From JAVEVF01 sp034005175 (GTDB lineage Bacteria; Actinomycetota; Coriobacteriia; Anaerosomatales; SLCP01): a stretch of 24,305 nt of DNA. The stretch lies in contig JAVEVF010000018.1 in assembly GCA_034005175.1 (NCBI GenBank), positions 1-24,305 on the forward strand, given 5' to 3'. Below, in pieces: positions 17,491 to 23,652 of the stretch. The notes below the pieces were generated by a model, which was not told the DNA's origin, made no database searches, and was given only the letters and a program-made list of their open reading frames with translations. Positions within the stretch are counted from its first letter, which is position 1; each line of letters begins with the position of its first letter. Both the position numbers and the translations under genes were made by a program.

Positions 17491-17877
17491 ATGCCGCAGT
17501 ACGGGATGATTGTGTTCTCTCAGGCACCCGCCGATCCCCTCGGCATGGACGCGGAGCATCTGGCCGCGCTCGCAGACTACCCGGAGCAGGTCAGAGCGCT
17601 GAAGGGCAAGATCCTTGGAGGCAGCTACTTCGCCAAGCAGCGCGGCTTCGCGTTTGCCCCCAGCACCCTTGCAGTGACCGTCCGTCGGGACGAAATGCAG
17701 CCCGGGACTCTCACCGATTCAGGACTAGTCGCGTCGGCCTTCTACGTGCTGGCCGCCCCAAGCATCGAGATCGCGTCACAGATCGCAGCGTTGCATCCGG
17801 CCGCAAGAGACGGAGCGGTCGAGATTCACCCTATCTTCAAACCGGCGGATCTGATTGAGAACGACTACGACGACTAG
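17491..17877 (+). CDS. YCII-related domain protein
   Basis: A 128-residue soluble protein with the YCII (dimeric alpha/beta-barrel) layout: YGMIVFSQAPADPL at the N-terminus, an AAL.DYPEQVRALKGKILGGSYF helix-strand unit, GLVASAFYVLAAPSIEIASQIAALHPAA and a GAVEIHPIF last strand. Most members have unknown function; some are decarboxylases or fused to sigma factors. AAGGAGG 7 bases before ATG 17491 supports the start. It reads against the array direction and converges on the TauE gene inside the same attC-bounded unit. Confidence 0.82.
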   Translation: MPQYGMIVFSQAPADPLGMDAEHLAALADYPEQVRALKGKILGGSYFAKQRGFAFAPSTLAVTVRRDEMQPGTLTDSGLVASAFYVLAAPSIEIASQIAALHPAARDGAVEIHPIFKPADLIENDYDD

Positions 17878-17900
17878 GGCGTGCGTGAGTCGACTGGAAG

Positions 17901-17919
17901 CGCGTGTCGGCAGCACGCG
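17901..17919. terminator. hairpin between convergent YCII and TauE genes
   Basis: CGCGTG-TCGGCAG-CACGCG, a perfect 6-bp stem with a 7-base loop, between stops at 17877 and 17928. It could terminate both genes. No T-run is present. Confidence 0.4.
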
Positions 17920-17927
17920 AGCGGTCA

Positions 17928-18659
17928 CTAGCCGGGGTGTACGAGGAACCAGAGCCCAAGGAGCGCGATGGCCACGGATACGACTTGCCGGAAGCGTGCC
18001 TTGGAAAGACCGAGCAGGATGCGCTCACCATACAGCGTGCCGGCCAGTACGCCGGCTATGGCGACAGCGACGAGAGACCACAAGCCCGTCAGACTCACGG
18101 GCGACCGTGCGAAGTAAATGGGCGCACGGACCAGGTCTATCATCACCCCGATCAGCGTAGAGGTGGCCACGAACACAGACGGCTGCAGTCCGAAGGTGGA
18201 CAAGGCGGCGGCACGCAGGCCGCCTTGGTTGCCGACCACGCCGCCAAAGAAGCCAGACAGCGCTCCGAGCACCCAAACGAGTGGCCCTGACGGCTTCCAG
18301 CGCCCCGACCATCCTGTCAGACCTGCTGTCGCTGTCACGACGAGCAGTACGCCGAGGGCCCGGGCGAGCATGGTCGGGGCGAGACGGGCGAAGGCCAGCG
18401 CACCCACGAGACCGCCGGCGGCGCTGAGCAACCCGAACCGCACAAGGACGTGCCGGTCGATCGAGTGGCGGAGGCGCCAACCGCGCAGCAGACCGCCGGC
18501 AAGGTGCGGCAACACGACGACCGCAATCGCGACATCCGTCCCGACGCGTGTCGCCACGACCGGGGTCAGCAGACTGCCGATACCGAAACCCACGACCGAG
18601 GCGGTCGCACCCGCGATGAACGACAGGAGCGCAATTGCGCTGATGAACCACAGAGGCAT
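17928..18659 (-). CDS. TauE/SafE-family sulfite/organic anion exporter
   Basis: A 243-residue membrane protein with about eight hydrophobic segments in two repeats. The first repeat begins FIAGATASVVGFGIGSLLTPVV, matching the G.GSLL.P motif of the family, and the second has GFFGGVVGNQGGLRAAALSTFG. Family members export sulfite, sulfoacetate or similar anions. ATG 18659 lies 22 bases inside the R' box of the attC at 18682, so the leader is very short, with GGAG about 12 bases upstream. The promoter must lie in or beyond the neighbouring cassette. Confidence 0.88.
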   Translation of the reverse strand: MPLWFISAIALLSFIAGATASVVGFGIGSLLTPVVATRVGTDVAIAVVVLPHLAGGLLRGWRLRHSIDRHVLVRFGLLSAAGGLVGALAFARLAPTMLARALGVLLVVTATAGLTGWSGRWKPSGPLVWVLGALSGFFGGVVGNQGGLRAAALSTFGLQPSVFVATSTLIGVMIDLVRAPIYFARSPVSLTGLWSLVAVAIAGVLAGTLYGERILLGLSKARFRQVVSVAIALLGLWFLVHPG

Positions 18660-18681
18660 ACGTCAGATGTTCTCCGTGAAT

Positions 18682-18766
18682 GCCTAACATGTGGCGCGTG
18701 AGCAGAGACCCATGCGCGCTCTGGTCAGTATACCTCCTCGCGTTCTGCTCGATGCGCTTATCAGGC
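18682..18766 (-). repeat. attC site (cassette of the Gdx/SugE gene)
   Basis: Left box GCCTAAC (18682-18688), ATGTG, arm GCGCGTGAGC. Right arm GCTCGATGCGC, TT, box ATCAGGC (18760-18766). The arms pair over 10 bp (one G-T) with one extra G. The SMR stop codon lies in the R'' box. 85 bp. Confidence 0.88.
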
Positions 18767-19081
18767 AGCAGCGGAGATCTTGAGCCCCACAATGCCTGCG
18801 ATCACCATGATCAGGCTGATCACCTTGAGCGCGTTCACTGGCTCTTTGAACAGCACGATGCCAGCGATGGCCGCCCCCACGGCACCAATGCCGACCCAGA
18901 TGCTGTACGCGGTCCCAAGCGGCAGAGACCGCATAGCAACGCTGAGCAGGTAGAAGCCTGCGGACATCGCGCCGAGGGTGAGTACCGATGGCCAGAAGAC
19001 CGTGAACCCCTGAGTGTGTTTGAGGCCGACTGCCCATACGACTTCCAGCAACCCGGCCACGACGAGGAGAATCCAACTCAC
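18761..19081 (-). CDS. SMR transporter, Gdx/SugE type (guanidinium exporter)
   Basis: A 106-residue protein with four hydrophobic segments. MSWILLVVAGLLEVVWAVGLK has the SugE/Gdx-type first helix with the essential E13 and W16, followed by TAYSIWVGIGAVGAAIAGI and a FKEPVNALKVISL loop. Gdx proteins export guanidinium in exchange for protons as antiparallel dimers; some cassette-borne members pass small quaternary ammonium compounds. The GTG start at 19081 follows AGGAG. SMR genes (qac) are well-known cassette cargo, which fits the array. No guanidine riboswitch motif is evident in the short leader. Confidence 0.9.
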   Translation of the reverse strand: MSWILLVVAGLLEVVWAVGLKHTQGFTVFWPSVLTLGAMSAGFYLLSVAMRSLPLGTAYSIWVGIGAVGAAIAGIVLFKEPVNALKVISLIMVIAGIVGLKISAAA

Positions 19082-19137
19082 AGCACTACTCCTGTACTGC
19101 AGGGTCGTCCCCGCGAAAAGGGAGGCTCCAAGGTCGT

Positions 19138-19228
19138 CCCTGAGCCGACGCGCCAGTGGCTTTCAGTCTAGCCGATGCAAGTGCGACGGGTCCTCGGCGA
19201 GATCTCTTCGTTGACGCGCTTGTCAGAC
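19138..19228 (-). repeat. degenerate attC (cassette of the inverted patatin gene)
   Basis: Right arm GTTGACGCGC, TT, GTCAGAC (19222-19228) is good and a middle CAGTCTAGCC is present. The left box is CCCTGAG (19138-19144) instead of RYYYAAC, so the conserved AAC/GTT needed for strand exchange is gone. The left arm CGCGCCAGTGG pairs only partly. A CAGACGC/GCGTCTG hairpin (19224-19243) overlaps the right end. Confidence 0.65.
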
Positions 19229-19353
19229 GCTCCGAGGCGTCTGCCGCTGCCATGCGCAGTTTGGGTGGTGGTGGGTGCATCTTGTCGTGCCAAGTTCTAT
19301 CCTCTGGAAATGGAGCACTAACACCAATTGGCCGAGCCCAAACGAGGTTCGTG

Positions 19354-20163
19354 ATGTCTCCTGCGAAGAAGGAAGAGCTGAGGCGGCCGAAGCTCGGGTA
19401 CGCCCTGAGCGGCGGTGCGGTGCGGGGAGCGGCGCATCTCGGATTTCTGTCTGTCTTCGAGGAGGCAGGCATACGGCCTGATCTGATTGCGGGCACGAGT
19501 GCGGGTGCGATAGTGGGCGCCGGATACGCAGCGGGGCTGTCCGTCGAGCAGATGAGCGAGAGAGTTGAGGCATCCACTTGGCGACAGGTAACCGGATCGC
19601 CGCGGGTACCGACTCTGAGTGTGTTCGACACCACACCCTTGCACAAATGGCTGGGAGGTGTCTTGGGCGATGTGGAGTTCGAAGACCTTCACGTCCCCCT
19701 CGCCGCAGTGACCTGCAACATCGTGGACGGCACCATGGTCGTCCTGCGAACAGGGCGCGTGGTTGACGCTGTCGTTGCGAGCTCGGCGATACCAGGACTG
19801 TTCGCGCCCCTCGAACGTGACGGCATGTTTCTGGTCGACGGGGGCGTTGTCAACAACCTGCCGGTGGATGTGGCCAAGACCATCGGAGCCGACGTCGTGA
19901 TAGCGGTGGATGTCAGTCCGTTGCGAGAGGTGCGGAAGCCGGAGAACCTTCGCGATGTGTTGACGTCAACCGTCAGTATCATGTCGAGTGGCAGACAACT
20001 TGAGTCTCGAAGGCAAGCGGACTACCTGGTCGTGCCTGACACAGCAACGTTCTCGACATGGGATTTCGGGAGGGTGCAAGAGATTATCCACGCGGGACGC
20101 ACCGCAGCACTGACCGTGGTCCCAGAGGTGCTCGCCCTACTCAAAGGATACGAAGGCGCCTAA
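19354..20163 (+). CDS. patatin-like phospholipase (RssA/YchK type)
   Basis: A 269-residue soluble alpha/beta hydrolase of the bacterial patatin family. The oxyanion loop SGGAVRGAAHLG (19-30), the serine elbow GTSAG (47-51, nucleophile S49) and the catalytic DGG (162-164) in FLVDGGVVNNLPVD are intact. It should hydrolyse acyl lipids. The open frame reaches 19156, but ATG 19354 (or the GTG before it) with GAGG upstream is the likely start, since the extra part crosses an attC. The TAA stop at 20161-20163 is formed by the R' box of the attC at 20158, and the gene runs against the array polarity. Confidence 0.9.
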   Translation: MSPAKKEELRRPKLGYALSGGAVRGAAHLGFLSVFEEAGIRPDLIAGTSAGAIVGAGYAAGLSVEQMSERVEASTWRQVTGSPRVPTLSVFDTTPLHKWLGGVLGDVEFEDLHVPLAAVTCNIVDGTMVVLRTGRVVDAVVASSAIPGLFAPLERDGMFLVDGGVVNNLPVDVAKTIGADVVIAVDVSPLREVRKPENLRDVLTSTVSIMSSGRQLESRRQADYLVVPDTATFSTWDFGRVQEIIHAGRTAALTVVPEVLALLKGYEGA

Positions 20164-20245
20164 CGCTGTTGGGCATGAGCGGCGGCCGATAGTCCTCCCT
20201 TCAGCAGTCTACCGCCTGGCGGTCAGGTTGATGTCTTTGTCAGGT
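20158..20245 (-). repeat. attC site (cassette of the VapBC-type pair)
   Basis: Left box GCCTAAC (20158-20164), GCTGTT, arm GGGCATGAGCGG. Middle GCAGTCTACC. Right arm GGTTGATGTC, TTT, box GTCAGGT (20239-20245). 88 bp. It supplies the stop codons of the genes on both sides (TAA of patatin; TGA of the PIN toxin). Confidence 0.85.
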
Positions 20246-20665
20246 GTCTCCCGCCAACCTCTGGGAGCGCACCCGGTCGACGAATTCCGCAGGTGAGAGC
20301 ACCGTCGCACCCGCGCGAGACTCGGGCGGGAAGTGCGCGAGATTCCCCGTGACCAGGCAGCCGGCATCGCACGCCAAGGCGACCTCGAGGAACGGCTCAT
20401 CGTCAGCGTCAGGTAGACGCACGACAAGCGGCTTGGCCGCGATGACCTCGCCGGTGAAGTCCACGTAGTCGAGCAGGGCGGCAACCGAATCAGAATCGAA
20501 CCCGAATCTCGGTCGCGCGAGCACCTCGTCGTACTCCGAGAAGATGCGAGCGTCGAGGCACAGCGTCACGGCACCGGACGAGACCATGCGAACGATCTCG
20601 CCGGGAGGACCGAACGGTGAGAGCAGGCCCGAGACGAGCACGTTGGTGTCGAGCACGATCCTCAA
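20240..20665 (-). CDS. PIN-domain ribonuclease toxin (VapC-like)
   Basis: A 141-residue PIN-domain protein of the COG1569 type. MRIVLDTNVLVSGLL has the first acidic residue D6, FSEYDEVL gives E44, LPDADDEPFLEVALA gives the middle acidic cluster (86-90), and LVTGNLAHFP is the typical late motif. Such toxins cleave RNA in a Mg-dependent way and are held in check by the antitoxin encoded upstream. Its start overlaps the antitoxin stop by 4 bases (20662-20665). The TGA stop lies in the R'' box of the attC. Toxin-antitoxin cassettes are typical of large sedentary arrays. Confidence 0.88.
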   Translation of the reverse strand: MRIVLDTNVLVSGLLSPFGPPGEIVRMVSSGAVTLCLDARIFSEYDEVLARPRFGFDSDSVAALLDYVDFTGEVIAAKPLVVRLPDADDEPFLEVALACDAGCLVTGNLAHFPPESRAGATVLSPAEFVDRVRSQRLAGDT

Positions 20666-20949
20666 CGGGTGCGCGCCCTGCGCACCGCTGCGATCTCTGC
20701 CTCGATGTCATCTGCGGAAAACGCATCGCCATCGCGAGCGGCCGACCGGCGCTGGAGTGCCGCGACCGCGTCGACGGCGCGCGCCTGACGAAAGGCCGCG
20801 AGCGAGTCCTCGAGGTTGGATTCATTGACCGCTGCAAGAATCGCGACAGGCCGACCGTTGTTGGTGATGACCATCTCGCGCTCATCCGGCAGTTCGCGCC
20901 AGATGTCAGCCGACTTGCCGCGCAGATCCCGGACGCTGACGAACTTCAT
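20662..20949 (-). CDS. Phd/YefM-type antitoxin
   Basis: A 95-residue protein. MKFVSVRDLRGKSADIW, then REMVITNNGRPVAIL, is the DNA-binding fold of Phd/YefM antitoxins. The charged C-terminal half (AFRQARAVDAVAALQRRSAA, then DDIEAEIAAVRRAR) would bind and block the toxin. ATG 20949 follows GGAGG by 6 bases. A promoter with an overlapping palindrome lies just upstream, fitting conditional autorepression by the complex. Confidence 0.88.
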   Translation of the reverse strand: MKFVSVRDLRGKSADIWRELPDEREMVITNNGRPVAILAAVNESNLEDSLAAFRQARAVDAVAALQRRSAARDGDAFSADDIEAEIAAVRRARTR

Positions 20950-20972
20950 GGTGTGCCTCCAATCGTGCCCTC

Positions 20973-21001
20973 ATTGTGTACACGAACGTCACGCGCGTCA
21001 A
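20973..21001 (-). promoter_or_regulatory. promoter and palindromic operator of the toxin-antitoxin pair
   Basis: On the minus strand TTGACG (20996-21001), 17 bp, CACAAT (20973-20978). The perfect palindrome GTGTACAC (20976-20983) overlaps the -10, a natural binding site for the antitoxin-toxin complex. The start codon is 23 bases further. So the cassette brings its own promoter. Confidence 0.6.
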
Positions 21002-21025
21002 GTGGCAAACGGCTTCTGGGAGGGC

Positions 21026-21111
21026 ACCTAACGTGTTTGCGCATCAGCGGAGGCCAAGCATCTCTCGTCCGCAGTCTACCTGACGCCGCCCGCTCGATGC
21101 CTTTGTTAGCG
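21026..21111 (-). repeat. attC site (cassette of the 21124-21675 gene)
   Basis: Left box ACCTAAC (21026-21032), GTGTTT, arm GCGCATCAGCGG. Middle GCAGTCTACC. Right arm CCGCTCGATGC, CTTT, box GTTAGCG (21105-21111). Arms pair with one extra G on the right. 86 bp. Confidence 0.88.
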
Positions 21112-21123
21112 GTTCCGCGTGGC

Positions 21124-21675
21124 TCACTGTGCCACGTAGGTGGCCCAAAGGTGCGTGAACCAGAAGACCATCACGATACTCATCGACCCGAGCACGAGAG
21201 TCGAGACGGCGAGCATGCGTGCGAGCGGCCTGGTCGGGTCGCGGACCCACAGCACGGCAAGCGTCGCCGCCGCAGGGACGTAGAGCATCGCAGGCACACT
21301 CCAGAGCAGCTGCACCTGCAGCGGGTCGCGCCAGAGCACGGATAGTCCGGGGCCGAAGAGGAGATAGCCGAGGAGCGATAGAGTCGAGGGGCCGAGCAGT
21401 AGCCCTGCTGCCACCGCCGCAACGGCGAACCACGCGCGATGACCGATGGACCACCGCCTCGCGGAGGGCGAGCCGACGCGAAGGAAGGCAGCCACGACGA
21501 CGATCTGGAGGAAGGAACACACCGGCATCACGAGGGCGGCCAGGTCGAGCTCATCGCTCAAAGGCACTCTCACGCGCACGAGCGGTGCCACCCCGGCCAC
21601 CAAGGCAAGCCCGGTGGCCCACATCAGCACCGTGCCTGTGACACGCCAGGTGCTTGCCGTAATCCTCTCAGCCAT
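21124..21675 (-). CDS. membrane protein of unknown function
   Basis: A 183-residue protein with five hydrophobic segments and no motif I recognise. Segments: WRVTGTVLMWATGLALVAGV; LDLAALVMPVCSFLQIVVVAAFL; WFAVAAVAAGLLLG then LSLLGYLLFG; LLWSVPAMLYVPAAATLAVLW; MLAVSTLVLGSMSIVMVFWF. Basic loops (SPSARRWSIGHR; RDPTRPLARM) follow segments two and four. ATG 21675 is 32 bases from the preceding R' box, so it is a one-gene cassette in canonical orientation. Confidence 0.7.
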   Translation of the reverse strand: MAERITASTWRVTGTVLMWATGLALVAGVAPLVRVRVPLSDELDLAALVMPVCSFLQIVVVAAFLRVGSPSARRWSIGHRAWFAVAAVAAGLLLGPSTLSLLGYLLFGPGLSVLWRDPLQVQLLWSVPAMLYVPAAATLAVLWVRDPTRPLARMLAVSTLVLGSMSIVMVFWFTHLWATYVAQ

Positions 21676-21706
21676 CACCCTGGTCCCATTTCGCGCTCCG
21701 TGATAC

Positions 21707-21808
21707 CGCTAACGTCTTGCGCATGACCCGCAAACTGCGGCCCAACCACGTCTCCAACTCAGACTAGCTCACTGCCACAGTGTGTCGGTGTTCATGCCAT
21801 TGTCAGGC
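21707..21808 (-). repeat. attC site (cassette of secreted protein and lipoprotein)
   Basis: Left box CGCTAAC (21707-21713), GTCTT, arm GCGCATGACCCG. Right arm GGTGTTCATGCC, ATT, box GTCAGGC (21802-21808). At 102 bp it is the longest of the set; the middle ACTCAGACTAGC corresponds to CAGTCTACC. Confidence 0.82.
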
Positions 21809-21841
21809 CCCGCTGGTAGCACCCAGGGAGTTCCTGGCCGA

Positions 21842-22462
21842 TTACTTGAGATACATGGATCGCATAGCCACTATCAAGGCGTCTGCGCTCAAGACATCGC
21901 TTTGCATGGAGTACACGATGTCTCCATCTTGCCACTCAAGCGCAGCGTTGATAGCGATCTCGCCCCGAACCTGACTGGTCTGGTAGCCGCCTCGCTGGAC
22001 GCCAACTTCGAAGCCCTCGATCGTCTGAATCTCGAATGCCTGTCTGCGGCCATCGCTGAATGGCGCGCTGGGACCCTTGAGGCGTGACTGAAGATCGAGC
22101 GGTGCTTCGCCGATACGCGGCTCGGCCGTGAGCAATACGCCCTTGTCAAACAGGACGGATGCGCCCCTCCTCCGCCGTTCACTTGCCTCAGCGGACCCTA
22201 TCGCCTCAGCACTGACCGGTCGGCCAACCGTACCCACGGACGGAAGTCTGATGTCTGCCGATGACTGCGCATGGACGGCGTCCAGTGAGATGGGAGACCG
22301 GCCGCGAGCCTGCTCCGACGGAGCGACAACTCGGTAGTACCCGCCATGTTCGGTGGATGGGAGTGCTGGACCAACCTTTGCATCGGGAGAACTACAGCCG
22401 ACGAGAGCGGCAAGGGATGCGGCTGACAAGAACGCAGCCAGCAAGATGCGGGGACATCGCAT
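21842..22462 (-). CDS. lipoprotein with DUF4367-like C-terminus
   Basis: A 206-residue exported lipoprotein. The signal peptide MRCPRILLAAFLSAASLAA ends in a lipobox LVGC (cysteine 23), so it should be lipid-anchored on the outer face of the membrane. The middle is low-complexity (S, A, R rich). The C-terminal part, with ALEWQDGDIVYSMQSDVLSA then DALIVAMRSM, resembles DUF4367/anti-sigma-associated domains (W.d....Y.l.s..ls..el...a.s). ATG 22462 follows AAGGAG by 8 bases. It lies 13 bases downstream of the secreted-protein gene, so the two form an operon in one cassette under a G-tract promoter. Confidence 0.72.
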   Translation of the reverse strand: MRCPRILLAAFLSAASLAALVGCSSPDAKVGPALPSTEHGGYYRVVAPSEQARGRSPISLDAVHAQSSADIRLPSVGTVGRPVSAEAIGSAEASERRRRGASVLFDKGVLLTAEPRIGEAPLDLQSRLKGPSAPFSDGRRQAFEIQTIEGFEVGVQRGGYQTSQVRGEIAINAALEWQDGDIVYSMQSDVLSADALIVAMRSMYLK

Positions 22463-22475
22463 TGGTATGACTCCT

Positions 22476-23177
22476 TCAGTTGGACTGGGCGGTGGCTACA
22501 TAGACCCAGTGATTGGAGGCACCTATCTTGTTGTAGTAGAAACTGTAGGTGGGATCGTTGTCGTACGAACCACCGCTGCTATTGGTGTCTGTGCGGGCCG
22601 AAGGCCAATAGGCATAGCTCGTTCCACCATAGGGCTTGTACTTGACGTAAGTCCAAGATCCGCGACCGTCGTCCTTAGTCGTGTTCCTTTCGGCACCGAC
22701 GATCGCGTACGCCGAGGTGATTCCCGTGCTGTAGGCGGTGGATGCCACGGCCGTGCCATTGATGTAGAACGTCCATTTCGATGTCCCGGCGATTCTACGA
22801 AGCTCGTAGGGTTCGAAGGTTGATGACACTATTCCACAGGCGCTGACATTGGACTCCCAGTGCCCGTTAGGTGTGCTGTACGTTGCAATGAAATTCTGCG
22901 GCAGACTGGTCATATATGCCCTCCAGTACCAGCCCACCTCAACGTTGTCGGTGTTCGCACGTCTCGCATAGATTGAGTTGACGTGATCGCCGTTGGCCGG
23001 ATCGAGTGTTGGTTTAGGGTAGATGTATATCTGCGCGTAGATCGCGTCAGACAGGAGTCTCGTCCCGGAAGAATCTGTGCAGACACCAGGCGCGAAGTAA
23101 TTGAGGCCGTACGCGAGCTGTACAGCCGCTAGCAGGAACGACGTCGCCATTGCGGCAACCAAGACGATTCTCTTCAC
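22476..23177 (-). CDS. secreted protein of unknown function
   Basis: A 233-residue protein with a Sec signal peptide (MKRIVLVAAMATSFLLAAVQ, then LAYG with cleavage near residue 24). The mature part is rich in Tyr, Trp, Ser, Thr and Asn. It holds segments such as NVEVGWYWRAYM, GHWESNVSACGIVSSTFEPY, WTFYINGTAVAST and GSWTYVKYKPYGG, the look of a beta-sandwich extracellular protein, possibly lectin- or LamG-like. Two cysteines (C33 and C114 region) could pair. I do not recognise the family. The GTG start at 23177 follows GGGGGG. Upstream lies a 13-G tract between possible -35 and -10 elements. Confidence 0.72.
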   Translation of the reverse strand: MKRIVLVAAMATSFLLAAVQLAYGLNYFAPGVCTDSSGTRLLSDAIYAQIYIYPKPTLDPANGDHVNSIYARRANTDNVEVGWYWRAYMTSLPQNFIATYSTPNGHWESNVSACGIVSSTFEPYELRRIAGTSKWTFYINGTAVASTAYSTGITSAYAIVGAERNTTKDDGRGSWTYVKYKPYGGTSYAYWPSARTDTNSSGGSYDNDPTYSFYYNKIGASNHWVYVATAQSN

Positions 23178-23213
23178 GCGAGCCCCCCAGCTCGTGCAAA
23201 CATGCCCACGGCG

Positions 23214-23245
23214 AACCTAGCACCCCCCCCCCCCCGCAGCCGCAA
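23214..23245 (-). promoter_or_regulatory. putative phase-variable promoter with a 13-G tract
   Basis: Minus strand: TTGCGG (23240-23245), CTGC, thirteen G (23223-23235), TGC, TAGGTT (23214-23219). TGC-TAGGTT is an extended -10. The present spacer is 20 bp; loss of three G would give 17. The start codon is 36 bases downstream. Confidence 0.5.
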
Positions 23246-23271
23246 GCGCTCTAAGCTGGCGGGGGTATCAA

Positions 23272-23301
23272 CGCGCGCATGGACACCGCGCGCATGGACA
23301 C
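23272..23301. repeat. two perfect 15-bp tandem repeats
   Basis: CGCGCGCATGGACAC occurs twice head to tail (23272-23286 and 23287-23301) upstream of the secreted-protein promoter. It might be a regulator site or slippage product. Confidence 0.7.
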
Positions 23302-23358
23302 GCACGTGAGCATACGGCGCTACCGCGTCAATTAGCCGCATTGCCCGCTGCTCAGTGG

Positions 23359-23444
23359 GCCTAACGTGTGGCGCATGAGCTGCGCGCCGTGCGCCTTCAG
23401 GTCGATTCTACCTCATGCGCGCCTGCTCGATGCGCTGGTTGGAC
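23359..23444 (-). repeat. attC site, the most canonical of the array
   Basis: Left box GCCTAAC (23359-23365), GTGTG, arm GCGCATGAGC. Middle ATTCTACC. Right arm GCTCGATGCGC, TG, box GTTGGAC (23438-23444). The arms pair over 10 bp with one extra G in the right arm; both R boxes fit the RYYYAAC/GTTRRRY consensus. 86 bp. Confidence 0.92.
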
Positions 23445-23466
23445 ATAGCGGGCTGTAGGCATCAAC

Positions 23467-23544
23467 CTACTGCAGCGAGACAAGCTCGAACACACCGTCA
23501 CGCTGCACGAACACGTACTCGGCCGTCCCGCAAGGGAATAGCAC
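23467..23544 (-). CDS. tiny ORF or gene remnant before the last attC
   Basis: On the minus strand GTG at 23544 opens a 25-codon frame: MLFPCGTAEYVFVQRDGVFE then LVSLQ. It has convincing protein character (alternating hydrophobic strand pattern), and its TAG stop lies 22 bases from the attC R'' box, exactly where a cassette gene should end. The frame closes upstream at a TGA, so it is either a very small protein or the last piece of a frameshifted gene. Confidence 0.35.
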   Translation of the reverse strand: MLFPCGTAEYVFVQRDGVFELVSLQ

Positions 23545-23589
23545 CCGTTGCGCTCATGATGGTGGCAGCAATGGACCAGCGAAGGTCCG

Positions 23590-23619
23590 TTGACAGGCTA
23601 TCGGGGGGGGGCATAGCAT
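23590..23619 (+). promoter_or_regulatory. putative phase-variable promoter with a 9-G tract
   Basis: Perfect -35 TTGACA (23590-23595), GGCTATC, nine G (23603-23611), CA, then -10 TAGCAT (23614-23619). The spacer is now 18 bp; one G fewer gives the optimal 17. The GTG start at 23653 follows after 33 bases. Confidence 0.6.
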
Positions 23620-23652
23620 CATGACGAAGGCTAACGTTCGTCGGGAGGCACC

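Larger units (their letters stand above)
16267..23444 (-). mobile_element. integron-type gene cassette array (eight clear attC sites)
   Basis: Eight related sites at 16267, 17065, 17355, 18682, 20158, 21026, 21707 and 23359, plus a degenerate one at 19138, separate one- or two-gene units. On the minus strand every clear site ends in the canonical R' box GTTRRRY or GTTAGCG (four are GTTAGGC or GTTAGGT), starts with an R'' box such as GTCCAAC or CTGAC, and has one extra base in the L'' arm. That polarity puts the integrase and attI, if present, beyond the right edge. Most genes (exporter, TauE, Gdx, VapBC, membrane and secreted proteins) read in the array direction; YCII and patatin are inverted. 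No integrase or attI is in the window. Confidence 0.85.
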
